Positions 1 to 8,726 of a DNA stretch of 57,475 nt are shown piece by piece. The DNA is taken from contig NZ_JACSQG010000015.1 in the NCBI RefSeq assembly GCF_014836765.1, forward strand, positions 1 to 57,475, in the 5' to 3' direction. The position numbers and the translations under genes are program-made. The notes under the pieces were generated by a model that saw only the letters and a program-made list of their open reading frames with translations, made no database searches and was not told where the DNA came from. Position 1 is the stretch's first letter. Each line of letters begins with the position of its first letter. This DNA is from Serpens gallinarum. GTDB taxonomy: Bacteria > Pseudomonadota > Gammaproteobacteria > Pseudomonadales > Pseudomonadaceae.

Positions 1-2
1 GC

Positions 3-293
3 GCGGCGGTCGACGTGACGCTGCTCGACTCCCGCGGCCATGAGCTCGACATGGGGTGCCCCCTGGACGCGACCCCCGAGGAGAGCGGCGGCGCCTGCTA
101 CTTCGACGCCCCCGGCATCTCGCGGCAGTCCCGCGCGCACCGCGAGCTGCTGGCGGCGGCCCTGGGGCAGGTCTGGCTCGTCAACTACCCCACGGAGTGG
201 TGGCACTGGAGCTACGGCGACCGGTACTGGGCGCTCGCCACGGGGGCGCGGTACGCGCTCTACGGGCCCGCCGGGCTGGCGACCGCGGCATGA
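3..293 (+). CDS. VanX-family D-Ala-D-Ala dipeptidase, 3' end only (foreign sequence)
   Basis: This is the C-terminal part of a zinc D-alanyl-D-alanine dipeptidase; the frame is open from the window edge and ends at TGA 291-293. Two family hallmarks are visible. AVDVTL near the start matches the strand carrying the zinc-ligand Asp, and EWWHW carries the catalytic Glu and a zinc-ligand His of VanX. Base composition is extremely GC-rich, with G or C at almost every third position, unlike the Pseudomonas DNA from 342 onward, and resembles an actinobacterium. The stop overlaps a new ATG (ATGA at 290-293). The fragment is separated from aceF by an 18-C run, so I infer it does not belong to this chromosome. 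Confidence 0.7.
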   Translation, partial: AAVDVTLLDSRGHELDMGCPLDATPEESGGACYFDAPGISRQSRAHRELLAAALGQVWLVNYPTEWWHWSYGDRYWALATGARYALYGPAGLATAA

Positions 294-323
294 GCACCGA
301 CCTGCTGCGGCCACCTCGCACGA
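290..323 (+). CDS. Start of an unknown downstream gene, cut at the poly-C junction
   Basis: An ATG at 290-292 overlaps the stop of the dipeptidase fragment in the ATGA arrangement common in actinobacterial operons. It reads MSTDLLRPPRT and then enters the C homopolymer at 324, where the foreign sequence ends. Too little is left to assign a product. It could also be chance, but the start-stop overlap and matching base composition favour a real translationally coupled gene in the donor genome. Confidence 0.3.
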
Positions 324-341
324 CCCCCCCCCCCCCCCCCC
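324..341. repeat. 18-base poly-C tract at a probable chimeric join
   Basis: Eighteen uninterrupted C residues separate actinobacterial-looking DNA (left) from Pseudomonas aceF (right). The Ala/Pro-rich linker codons of aceF begin immediately after it. A homopolymer this long exactly at a change of organism-like composition is best read as an assembly or sequencing artefact. Confidence 0.75.
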
Positions 342-1662
342 GGCCGCCCCGGCACCGGCTGCGGCGTCTGCCTCCAGCAGCCAGGAAATCCGCGTGCCGG
401 ACATCGGCTCGTCCGGCACCGCCAAAGTCATCGAAGTTCTGGTCAAGGTTGGCGATACGGTGGAAGCCGAACAATCGCTGATCACCTTGGAGTCGGACAA
501 AGCGAGCATGGAAATCCCCTCGCCGGTTGCCGGCGTGGTGGAAAGCCTGGCCGTTCAGCTGGACGCCGACGTCGGTACGGGCGACCTGATCCTGACCCTC
601 AAGGTCGAAGGTGCCGCACCTGCTGCTGCGCAGCCTGCAGCCGCCGCGCCTGCCGCACCGGCCAGCAGTCCTGCTGCTGCACCGGCAGCTCTGGCTGCAG
701 CGACACCAGCACCAGCTCCTGCGCCAGTAGCCGCAGCCAACCGTGACAGCAGCAAAGTGCACGCCGGACCGGCCGTGCGCCAGCTGGCCCGCGAGTTCGG
801 TGTCGACCTGGCTGCCGTGACCGGTACAGGCCCGCGTGAGCGCATCCTCAAGGAAGACGTGCAAACCTACGTCAAAACCATGATGCAGCAGACCAAGGGC
901 GCACCCACCGGGGCGACCGGCGGTGCCGGCATTCCGCCGATTCCGGCTATCGACTTCAGCAAGTTCGGTGAAGTCGAAGAAGTGGCCATGACTCGCCTGA
1001 TGCAGGTGGGCGCTGCCAACCTGCACCGCAGCTGGCTCAACGTGCCGCACGTCACGCAGTTTGAATCCGCCGACATCACCGAGCTGGAAGCCTTCCGCGT
1101 TGCGCAGAAGGCGGTGGCCGAGAAGGCGGGCGTCAAGCTTACCGTCCTGCCACTGCTGCTCAAGACCTGTGCACACCTGCTCAAGGAAATGCCGGATTTC
1201 AACAGCTCGCTGGCACCCAGCGGTACTGCACTGATCCGCAAGAAGTACGTGCACATTGGCTTTGCGGTGGACACGCCGGATGGCCTGCTGGTGCCGGTGA
1301 TCCGCAACGTTGACCAGAAGAGCCTGCTGCAACTGGCGGCCGAAGCGGCCGAATTGGCCGACAAGGCGCGCAACAAGAAACTGTCGCCCGACGCCATGCA
1401 AGGCGCCTGCTTCACCATCTCCAGCCTCGGCCATATTGGCGGCACCGGCTTTACGCCGATCGTCAACGCGCCGGAAGTGGCGATCCTGGGTGTCAGCAAG
1501 GCGACCATGCAGCCGGTCTGGGACGGCGCGGCCTTCCAGCCCAAGCTGATGCTGCCGCTGTCGCTGTCCTACGACCATCGGGTGATCAACGGCGCCGCCG
1601 CCGCACGCTTCACCAAGCGCCTGTCCGAGCTGCTCGCGGACATCCGCACGATGCTCCTGTAA
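342..1662 (+). CDS. aceF: Dihydrolipoyllysine acetyltransferase (E2 of pyruvate dehydrogenase), 5'-truncated
   Basis: E2 core of the pyruvate dehydrogenase complex, transferring acetyl groups from lipoyl-lysine to CoA. The surviving part begins in an Ala/Pro linker and then shows a lipoyl domain (lysine in ESDKASMEIP), a long Ala/Pro linker, a peripheral-subunit-binding domain (VHAGPAVRQLAREFGVD) and a complete catalytic domain ending with the active-site segment SYDHRVINGAAAARF. Any earlier lipoyl domain(s) and the start codon are missing because the sequence is interrupted by the poly-C junction. An open frame continues upstream to position 40, but its translation there is a shadow of the foreign dipeptidase. 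aceE would be expected upstream. A strong terminator follows. Confidence 0.95.
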
Positions 1663-1726
1663 TACCCGCCGGGGCCAGCGCCCCGGCACCGTTCCTTCTA
1701 ACGAGCATGCGCCACGCTCGTACCTC

Positions 1727-1755
1727 AAACCCTGCCGATTGGCAGGGTTTTTTTT
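1727..1755 (+). terminator. Intrinsic terminator of aceF
   Basis: Perfect 10-bp stem AAACCCTGCC/GGCAGGGTTT with a GATT loop, followed by a run of T to 1755, 65 bases after the aceF stop. Confidence 0.9.
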
Positions 1756-1987
1756 GCACTTCGCTTGCGATCAGCCAAGAAGCTGGGAACGCTCTAGAGT
1801 AGGCTTACTAGCAACATCGTATGGCTAGGCACTCATGCGTGCTGGTTATCCGGCATGTGCAGCTTGCCGCGTTGACGATAACGCCACATAGTAGCCAAGT
1901 GCCCCATTCCAAAACTCAGGCTCGCGTATCGATTTGCCTGAACGATAAATAGAAAACCATTAGCGTGACCCTTGTTAGCGAGCCTTC

Positions 1988-4012
1988 ATGTTCAAGCAGC
2001 CCGAATCCGCGTCAGAGCTTATCGCGCAGTTGCCCTCGCTGGCCCGCTTCGGCTTGGCTCGTTTCGCTCGTCCCAACAATGAAGAGTGGCGGCTGACCTG
2101 CGACTATGCGGAAGGAGCTGAAGGCGCGCTTTGGTCGCGGCTCGTTGGCGCTCGTTATGACGAACTGATTTCCTTGGCGTTACGCCGACAGTTGCACCAG
2201 TTGGTGCAGCGGCAATTGCAAAGCAGTAGCCACTATCGTTTGAGTTACTCCCTGAGCACCCCGCGTGGCCCGCTTAAATTGCTGGAAATCGGCGAACATA
2301 CTGGTGATTGGCTGCGGGGCTACCTGTTGGCACAACAGCCCACCCCAATCAGTCGCGAAGGGATATGCCTAAGTGCCATCGAACAAAGCGCTCAGGCCTT
2401 TTTACTGGTGGATACTCGCGGCCGGATCACCTATGCCAATCCCAGCCTGTGCACCATCACCCACTACAGCCTTGAGGAACTTCTGGGCCGTCGGCTCGCA
2501 GAGCTGCCCCCGCTGGATAGCGTCGCGGAGTTGTTCCGCGATGCCATGCACCAACGGCCCGAACACGCCAGTTGGACAATTGAATTCCCCAGCCATCGCA
2601 AAAATCTCGAGCCCTATTGGGGGCGTGTAACGATTTCCCGTGTGCGCGACGAGAACGGTCGAACCAGCCATTTTTCCGGGCTCTGGGAAGACATTACCCT
2701 GAGTAAGCTGAACCAGCAGCAGTACCAGCAGCAAGCGCTCACCGATTCGCTGACCGGCCTTGGCAACCGCGAATACTTCCTCGCTCTGCTGCAGCGGCGC
2801 CTCGAAGCCAAACGGCCCGCACCGTTCAGCGTCCTGCTGATCGACATCGACAATTTCAAACGCATCAACGACAGCCTGGGCCATGAGACCGGTGACAAAT
2901 TGCTGATCAGCCTGGCCCGCCGCCTGCGCAACAGCTTGGCCTCCACCACCAGCCTCTCGCGCTTCGCCAGTAATGAGTTCGCTGTGCTGCTTGACGCTGA
3001 AACGGATCAGGCAGCCGAGGATATTGCCCAACAACTGCTGCAGTTACTCGATCTGCCGCTGTTCGTGGCCAACCAATTGATTACCGTGACCGCAACACTG
3101 GGCATGGCCTTCTTCCCTCGCCATGGCGACGAGGCGAAAACGCTCACCAAACATGCCAGCCTGGCCCTGCACAAGGCCAAAGAGGTCGGCAAGAGTCGCC
3201 TGCAGGTATTCACTGAAAACCTCAACAGCGAAGCCGATTACAACCTGTTTATCGAGAGCAACCTGCGCCACGTGCTGGACCGGAATGAGCTGGAGCTCTA
3301 CTACCAACCCAAGCTATGCCTTGGAAGCAAACGCCTGATCGGTCTGGAAGCCCTGTTGCGCTGGCGCCATCCAGTCAAAGGGTTGATCTCACCAGACAAG
3401 TTCATTGGCCTGGCCGAAGATACCGGACTGATCGTGCCCATCGGCCAATGGGTGATTCGCGAGTCCTGCCGAATGCTGCATCATCTCCAAGCGGCAGGGC
3501 GCCCCGACCTGCGCATTGCCATCAACTTGTCGCCGCGCCAGTTCCATGATGAGCATCTGGTCAGCTCCATCGAAAAGATCCTCAGGGAAGAGCACGCCGA
3601 CGCCACACGCCTGGAGCTGGAACTGACGGAAAGCCTGCTGCTCGACTTCAGTACCAACACCTTCGAGCAGCTGACCCGCCTGAAAGCCCTGGGCTTTACC
3701 CTGGCCATGGACGACTTTGGTACGGGCTACTCGTCGCTGAGTTATCTGAAGAAATTTCCGCTGGATGTGATCAAGATCGACCGCAGCTTCATCAAGGACA
3801 TCCCGGACAGTCAGGACGACATGGAAATCACCTCAGCGGTGATTGCCATGGCTCACAAACTAAAGCTGCAAGTGGTCGCCGAAGGCATCGAAACCGACGC
3901 CCAATTGGCTTTTCTGCAGCTTCAGCATTGCAACCTCGGGCAAGGCTTTCTGTTCGACAGACCCATTGCCGGCAGCGGCTTGCTTGAGCATCTGCAACGT
4001 TATCCTGCGTAA
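1988..4012 (+). CDS. dipA: PAS-GGDEF(degenerate)-EAL c-di-GMP phosphodiesterase, DipA-like
   Basis: 674-residue multidomain protein predicted to hydrolyse cyclic di-GMP. Residues 1-120 are an unassigned N-terminal region, about 128-240 a PAS domain, about 250-410 a GGDEF domain and about 425-665 an EAL domain. The GGDEF signature is ASNEF (327-331), so diguanylate cyclase activity is not expected. The EAL domain keeps its catalytic set: EALLRW (454), NLSPRQF, ELTES, DDFGTG (575-580), IKIDRSF, AEGIET and QGFLF. An in-frame TAG 12 bases upstream fixes ATG 1988 as the earliest start, although no good ribosome site precedes it. Position between aceF and msrA matches P. aeruginosa dipA (PA5017), which as I recall also has ASNEF but is longer (about 900 residues). 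No membrane segment is evident. Confidence 0.85.
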   Translation: MFKQPESASELIAQLPSLARFGLARFARPNNEEWRLTCDYAEGAEGALWSRLVGARYDELISLALRRQLHQLVQRQLQSSSHYRLSYSLSTPRGPLKLLEIGEHTGDWLRGYLLAQQPTPISREGICLSAIEQSAQAFLLVDTRGRITYANPSLCTITHYSLEELLGRRLAELPPLDSVAELFRDAMHQRPEHASWTIEFPSHRKNLEPYWGRVTISRVRDENGRTSHFSGLWEDITLSKLNQQQYQQQALTDSLTGLGNREYFLALLQRRLEAKRPAPFSVLLIDIDNFKRINDSLGHETGDKLLISLARRLRNSLASTTSLSRFASNEFAVLLDAETDQAAEDIAQQLLQLLDLPLFVANQLITVTATLGMAFFPRHGDEAKTLTKHASLALHKAKEVGKSRLQVFTENLNSEADYNLFIESNLRHVLDRNELELYYQPKLCLGSKRLIGLEALLRWRHPVKGLISPDKFIGLAEDTGLIVPIGQWVIRESCRMLHHLQAAGRPDLRIAINLSPRQFHDEHLVSSIEKILREEHADATRLELELTESLLLDFSTNTFEQLTRLKALGFTLAMDDFGTGYSSLSYLKKFPLDVIKIDRSFIKDIPDSQDDMEITSAVIAMAHKLKLQVVAEGIETDAQLAFLQLQHCNLGQGFLFDRPIAGSGLLEHLQRYPA

Positions 4013-4122
4013 CGACCGCACAGTTAGCCGGCTGGCAAGAGGACGCTACCCTTAAACCAACTGGCTCCCGTCATGGCAAGGGGGTAGGCTGAAGCCCAGT
4101 TCTTGCACACCGGGAGTTTCAC

Positions 4123-4755
4123 ATGTTTGCTACTGCCCACCACGCCGCACTGCCCAGTGCCGAACAGGCGTTGCCCGGACGTGACACGCCGCTACCGGTC
4201 CCGCACAGCCATTACGTGAACGGTCATCCGCTGCAGCCGCCCTTCCCGGGCGGCCTCCAACAGGCGATTTTTGCCCTCGGCTGTTTCTGGGGCGTAGAGC
4301 GACGCTTCTGGCAACAGTCTGGCGTCTGGAGCACAGCGGCCGGATACATCGGCGGGCGTACGCCCAACCCCACCTATGAAGAAGTGTGCAGCGGGCTGAC
4401 CGGGCACACTGAAGCGGTGCTGGTGGTATTCGATCCACAGCTCATTGATTACGCAGCGCTGCTCAAGCTGTTCTGGGAGGCTCATGACCCTACCCAGGGC
4501 ATGCGCCAGGGGAACGATATCGGCACCCAGTACCGCTCGGCCCTCTACTGGCTGAATGAGGAGCAGAAAGCTACCGCCCTGGCCAGCCGCGACGCCTATG
4601 CACAGCAACTGGCAAAGGCCGGGTTTGGCCCAGTCACCACGGAAATCGCCGAAGCGCCGCCGTTTTATTACGCCGAGGCTTATCACCAGCAATACCTGGC
4701 AAAAAACCCCAATGGTTATTGCGCGTTGCGCGGCACGGGAGTTTGTCTGCCGTAG
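4123..4755 (+). CDS. msrA: Peptide methionine (S)-S-oxide reductase
   Basis: Repairs methionine-S-sulfoxide in proteins and free methionine, using thioredoxin as reductant. The catalytic motif GCFWG is present with Cys54 in [16 protein letters not shown], followed by the conserved region with [19 protein letters not shown]. 210 residues is the usual length of the longer, proteobacterial MsrA form with an N-terminal extension. A GGGAG site lies just upstream of the ATG. It follows dipA as in other pseudomonads and converges on ribD. Confidence 0.95.
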   Translation: MFATAHHAALPSAEQALPGRDTPLPVPHSHYVNGHPLQPPFPGGLQQAIFALGCFWGVERRFWQQSGVWSTAAGYIGGRTPNPTYEEVCSGLTGHTEAVLVVFDPQLIDYAALLKLFWEAHDPTQGMRQGNDIGTQYRSALYWLNEEQKATALASRDAYAQQLAKAGFGPVTTEIAEAPPFYYAEAYHQQYLAKNPNGYCALRGTGVCLP

Positions 4756-4837
4756 GCGGCGAGTTAGCAGGAGCGTGGTTGGCTGAAGCCGATACCCTGG
4801 CGAACCTGCGCCATGGGTATCGCTGCGGTGTTGGCTT

Positions 4838-5944
4838 TTATACAGCGGAACGGGGTTTGGCGATGATCCGCCAGTCCTCACCCACCGCGCGTATGTCGAC
4901 GATGCGTAATTCACGCGCTTCGCTCATACGCTCCAGCGGCAGATCCAGCAAGGGGCGGGCGCTGGAGCCGAGGAACTTGCCAGCGACGAAGATCTGATAC
5001 TCATCGACCAGATCCTGCTGGGCAAAGGCGCCAGCCAGGCGCGGCCCGGCTTCCACCAGCACCTCGTTGGCACCGCGCGCAGCCAATTCACGCAGCAAGG
5101 CCGGAAGATCCACCTGCCCTCCTTCACCCGACACGCTCAGGCATTGGTGCCCGGCAGCCAGGTAATCCAGACCGGGGAACGAAGCCGTCGCCACCAGTGC
5201 CGCGCCAGCCTGAAAAAACGGTGCATCCAAGGGCACGCGACAACGTCCATCGACCAGTACCCGCAACGGCGGACGACCCAGCGCCAGCGCCGTCTGCTCG
5301 GTATCCAAACCCAGCTCGTTGCCGCGTACCGTAAGCCGCGCCTGATCCATCAAAACGGTATCAGCGCCGGTCAGCACCACACTGGACTGTGCGCGCAGGC
5401 GCTGCACTGCTGCACGCGCCGCAGCGCCGGTGATCCATTGGCTTTCGCCGCTGGCCATCGCCGTGCGTCCGTCCAGGCTCATCGCCAGCTTGACCCGCAC
5501 ATAAGGCAGGCCCGTTTCCATACGCTTCACAAACCCACAGTTCAGCTCACGCGCCTCGTCCTCCAACACTCCGCTGGCGACCGCGATACCGACACTGCGC
5601 AACCGCTCGAGGCCACGCCCCGCGACCTGTGGATTGGGGTCTTGCATGGCCGCCACCACCCGGGTGACACCCGCGCTGACCAGCGCTTCCGCACATGGCG
5701 GGGTACGGCCGAAATGGCTGCACGGCTCCAGGGTGACATAGGCGGTAGCACCCCGTGCGCGCTCGCCGGCCTGGCGCAAGGCATGCACTTCGGCGTGCGG
5801 CTCGCCGGCGCGTACATGCCAGCCTTCACCGACCACCTCGCCATCGCGCGCGATTACACAACCGACTCGCGGGTTGGGATGGGTCGAATACAAACCTCGG
5901 CGCGCCAGCTCCAGGGCACGCGCCATATACAGCTGATCACTCAT
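4838..5944 (-). CDS. ribD: Bifunctional diaminohydroxyphosphoribosylaminopyrimidine deaminase / 5-amino-6-(5-phosphoribosylamino)uracil reductase
   Basis: Catalyses the second and third steps of riboflavin synthesis from GTP. The N-terminal cytidine-deaminase-like domain (about 1-145) has the zinc site HAE (50-52) and [11 protein letters not shown] (Cys75, Cys84). The C-terminal reductase domain (about 150-365) begins [13 protein letters not shown]. Its ATG overlaps the nrdR stop by ATGA, so the two are translationally coupled. The usual downstream genes (riboflavin synthase, ribBA, ribH, nusB) are not here; ribD converges directly on msrA, so the rib operon is interrupted. Confidence 0.95.
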   Translation of the reverse strand: MSDQLYMARALELARRGLYSTHPNPRVGCVIARDGEVVGEGWHVRAGEPHAEVHALRQAGERARGATAYVTLEPCSHFGRTPPCAEALVSAGVTRVVAAMQDPNPQVAGRGLERLRSVGIAVASGVLEDEARELNCGFVKRMETGLPYVRVKLAMSLDGRTAMASGESQWITGAAARAAVQRLRAQSSVVLTGADTVLMDQARLTVRGNELGLDTEQTALALGRPPLRVLVDGRCRVPLDAPFFQAGAALVATASFPGLDYLAAGHQCLSVSGEGGQVDLPALLRELAARGANEVLVEAGPRLAGAFAQQDLVDEYQIFVAGKFLGSSARPLLDLPLERMSEARELRIVDIRAVGEDWRIIAKPRSAV

Positions 5945-6405
5945 GGCTTGGACGGCTCACGGGCCAGGCGTTCAATTTCCTCACGGAACTCGTTAAGGTC
6001 CTGGAAGCGACGGTAGACGGACGCGAAACGGATATAGGCGATCTCATCCAATTGCTGCAGAGCACTCATCACCAGCTCGCCAACCACCAGGGATTTGACC
6101 TCGCGCTCGCCCGTGGCGCGCAACTGATGCTTGATGTGGGCAATTGCCGCTTCCAAGCGCTCGACACTTACCGGGCGCTTTTCCAGCGCGCGCTGCATAC
6201 CGGCGCGCAGCTTGTCCTCATCGAAGGGCTGGCGGCTGCCGTCCTGCTTGATCAACCGCGGCATCACCAGCTCCGCGGTCTCGAAGGTGGTGAAGCGCTC
6301 GCCACACGCCAGGCATTCGCGCCGGCGCCGAACCTGGTCGCCTTCGGCAACCAGACGCGAATCGATGACCTTGGTGTCATGGGCGCTGCAAAAGGGACAG
6401 TGCAT
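5941..6405 (-). CDS. nrdR: Transcriptional repressor NrdR
   Basis: Nucleotide-sensing repressor of ribonucleotide reductase operons. The 154-residue form starts at MHCPFC; a longer open frame exists but the zinc ribbon defines the N-terminus. Cys3, Cys6, Cys31 and Cys34 form the zinc finger, followed by an ATP-cone domain (about 49-139). It is first in an nrdR-ribD pair, a gene order seen in many gammaproteobacteria. Confidence 0.95.
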   Translation of the reverse strand: MHCPFCSAHDTKVIDSRLVAEGDQVRRRRECLACGERFTTFETAELVMPRLIKQDGSRQPFDEDKLRAGMQRALEKRPVSVERLEAAIAHIKHQLRATGEREVKSLVVGELVMSALQQLDEIAYIRFASVYRRFQDLNEFREEIERLAREPSKP

Positions 6406-6519
6406 GGGCGAAGAACCTGATGAAAGAACCAGGCGCCATGGTAGCGCATCCCCTTGAGCAGACAAATCGGCCGGGCTTGCAGCTACACTCGACCTCCTTT
6501 TCAGCCTGCCACCTTCACC

Positions 6520-7182
6520 ATGAACACACCACACACCCTGCAACAGGCGCTCCATGAACTGCTCGGCGATGCGCGCCTAAGCGCCACGCCGTTGCCCGAT
6601 ACGGATCTACGCCTGTGGCTGATCGATGCCAACAATATGGACCGCGCCTTCAGCCCCGAAGAAACCCGGCGCATTCTCGAGGAGCCGCCGTACTGGAGTT
6701 TTTGCTGGGCCAGCGGATTGGTGTTGGCACGCTGGCTGGCCGAGCATCCGCAGTGGGTGAAGAATAAGCGCGTGCTGGATTTCGGCGCGGGTTCTGGCGT
6801 CGCGGCCATTGCCGCCGCCAAGGCCGGCGCGCTGGAAGTGGTGGCCTGCGACCTTGACCCCTTGGCGCTGGCGGCCTGCCGGGCCAATGCTGAGCTCAAC
6901 GGCGTGGAGTTGGGCTACTCGGCGGATTTTTTTGCCGAAGGTGATCGCTTCGACCTGATTATCGTCGCCGATGTGCTTTACGACCGCACCAACCTGCCGC
7001 TGCTTGATCACTTCCTCAGTCGCGGCCAGGAAACCTTGGTGGCCGATTCACGGGTCAAGAATTTCCACCATCCGCTGTACCGGCATCTCGGCGAGATGGA
7101 AGCCTGCACTTGGCCGGACCTGGCCGAGCCGGCGGAATTTCGTCATGTGAACCTGTATCACGCCGCGCGCGTGACGGCCTAG
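6520..7182 (+). CDS. Class I SAM-dependent methyltransferase (PrmA/METTL-like)
   Basis: 220-residue Rossmann-fold methyltransferase. SAM-binding motif I is [10 protein letters not shown] (85-94) and the acidic loop is [25 protein letters not shown] occupies the position of the post-motif segment typical of METTL-type protein methyltransferases. The chosen ATG removes a leader that overlaps the nrdR promoter region; the remaining N-terminus [11 protein letters not shown] matches the domain start. Divergent from nrdR. The substrate is not readable from sequence; a protein lysine or nicotinamide target is possible. Confidence 0.75.
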   Translation: MNTPHTLQQALHELLGDARLSATPLPDTDLRLWLIDANNMDRAFSPEETRRILEEPPYWSFCWASGLVLARWLAEHPQWVKNKRVLDFGAGSGVAAIAAAKAGALEVVACDLDPLALAACRANAELNGVELGYSADFFAEGDRFDLIIVADVLYDRTNLPLLDHFLSRGQETLVADSRVKNFHHPLYRHLGEMEACTWPDLAEPAEFRHVNLYHAARVTA

Positions 7183-7197
7183 GCCGCCACCAACAAA

Positions 7198-7220
7198 ATG
7201 CCCCGCACAGGGCGGGGCAT
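7198..7220 (-). terminator. Hairpin terminator between the methyltransferase and the outer-membrane protein gene
   Basis: Perfect 9-bp stem ATGCCCCGC/GCGGGGCAT with a 5-nt loop, between two convergent genes. On the minus strand it is followed by TTTT, so it mainly serves the gene ending at 7243. Confidence 0.75.
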
Positions 7221-7242
7221 GGATGATCGCAGCGACTCGAGC

Positions 7243-8466
7243 TTAGAACGTCAGACCGATGTTCATCCGCGCACCGTCGAACTCTTCCTTGGCGTGGCTT
7301 TGATAGCTGGCGCCAACGAAGAACTGGGTGTTGGTAGCAGCTGAGCCTGACCAACCGAAATTGACGCCGTATTCAGTCACCTGATCGGAGTACAGCGCAT
7401 CGCCGGAGTAACGGGTGTCGCGCACGAACACCTGGGTTGCCAGCTTCCACGGCAGGGCAATATGCCAGGCCAGGCCGTTGGTCATCGCCTTGTTGCTCAA
7501 GTCGTAGTCGATGACATAAATGTCCTCGTCGTCTTCGTACTCGATGCGCTCGCTGTCGATTTTCACCAAGCTGTTGTTCAGGGTGAAATTCTGGCCAAAC
7601 AGGCTGAAGTCGTAGCGCGTGGTCAGCGATAGGGCACGCAGCACACCGACGGTAAGAATTTCGGCGGAACCAGCGGCGCCGTAGTCGATGGCCGGAGTAA
7701 TTTCCAGGCCTTCAATCAGCGGAATGGTCCAGGCAAAGCCCAATTGCAGGCTGTAGCTCTTGGCATCCTCGTTAACCGTGGTGTAGTTCACCGGCATACG
7801 GAACTGCAGACGGTGACCCGGGAACCAATCGAGCTTGAAGGTATAGGCCAGCGGCAGGTTATAGTTGATGACATCCTGATTGTCCGCCGTGGTGTAGCTG
7901 CTGTAGCGCAGGCCAAGATCCCACTGGTTGTCGATATCCTGACGGTCGGTGCCGGTGATCGAGCTGTTGGTCAGGAAATAGATGTTGTCGACCATGGTCG
8001 ACATCAGGCTGCTGGGGTTACCGGCAACGGGGTCGAAGCTGGTGGCTTGCGCGGCGACCTTATTGATCTTGGTAAGAATTTCATGTTCGCCTTTTTCGAC
8101 CAAGTAATCCTTCAGTTGGTCAATGGCATCGTCGCCCATGGGGTCGTCATTGAATTCCTTGTAAATACCCAGGCTTGGGATATCCAGAATCAGCTTGCTG
8201 CCCTTTTCGTAGGTCAGCTGGATGGGCACACCACGAAACCTGATCTGCGCGACCGCGTCATGCTGGCTCTCGTCGAAGCCATCCAAACCCCATTGATCAA
8301 TGATGAAATCAAGATCGACTACATCGACGGCCTCTTCGGCATCGTTAAAGCTGAAACTTGCCGATTTCCCCCCGGCCGCCCACGACAACGTCACATCAAA
8401 CAGCGCGGCCTGTGCCGATGCGCTCCCCAGCGCAATGGCCGCAGCCAGTACTACTTTGCGGTACAT
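7243..8466 (-). CDS. Uncharacterised outer-membrane beta-barrel protein
   Basis: 407 residues with a clear Sec signal peptide (MYRKVVLAAAIALGSASAQA, cleavage after about residue 20) and a terminal Phe (MNIGLTF), the usual signature of a barrel recognised by the BAM machinery. Residues 21-150 are acidic and rich in Asp/Glu, not obviously barrel-like. From about 175 on, alternating hydrophobic/polar strands with many Tyr and Trp suggest a transmembrane barrel. I do not recognise a characterised family. Monocistronic, with its own terminator downstream and a divergent thioredoxin gene upstream. Confidence 0.7.
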   Translation of the reverse strand: MYRKVVLAAAIALGSASAQAALFDVTLSWAAGGKSASFSFNDAEEAVDVVDLDFIIDQWGLDGFDESQHDAVAQIRFRGVPIQLTYEKGSKLILDIPSLGIYKEFNDDPMGDDAIDQLKDYLVEKGEHEILTKINKVAAQATSFDPVAGNPSSLMSTMVDNIYFLTNSSITGTDRQDIDNQWDLGLRYSSYTTADNQDVINYNLPLAYTFKLDWFPGHRLQFRMPVNYTTVNEDAKSYSLQLGFAWTIPLIEGLEITPAIDYGAAGSAEILTVGVLRALSLTTRYDFSLFGQNFTLNNSLVKIDSERIEYEDDEDIYVIDYDLSNKAMTNGLAWHIALPWKLATQVFVRDTRYSGDALYSDQVTEYGVNFGWSGSAATNTQFFVGASYQSHAKEEFDGARMNIGLTF

Positions 8467-8726
8467 GTTGAAGCTCCCATTTATTGATTTTTTATCCCTA
8501 CCGCAGCGTTGGCAAATCTAAGCCGGCAAGGCGTGCCATCATTTTGCCTTCCAGCCATTTAACTGCCAATAGCACCGATGTCGGGAATACGTCTGAGCGC
8601 CCGGCTAAAAGCAAAAACCAAACCTCTTCATGGCTCCTTTACAGCCGCCCGTCGGAACCCCTGCGGCTTCCCGTAACGACCGTCCACCCTTACCATGCAG
8701 GCACGTCCGTTCCTTCGAGAAAGCTG

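Noticed and set aside
40..345. An open reading frame running from 40 through the poly-C tract into aceF
   Set aside because: Its first 100 residues are an out-of-frame translation of the dipeptidase fragment. The continuity is a coincidence of GC-rich, stop-poor sequence.
181..1728. A 515-codon frame antisense to aceF
   Set aside because: It crosses the chimeric join and has low-complexity composition caused by the Ala/Pro linkers on the other strand.
4790..4822. Imperfect inverted repeat between msrA and ribD as a terminator
   Set aside because: The stem is bulged and no T-run follows on either strand, so I do not list it as a terminator.
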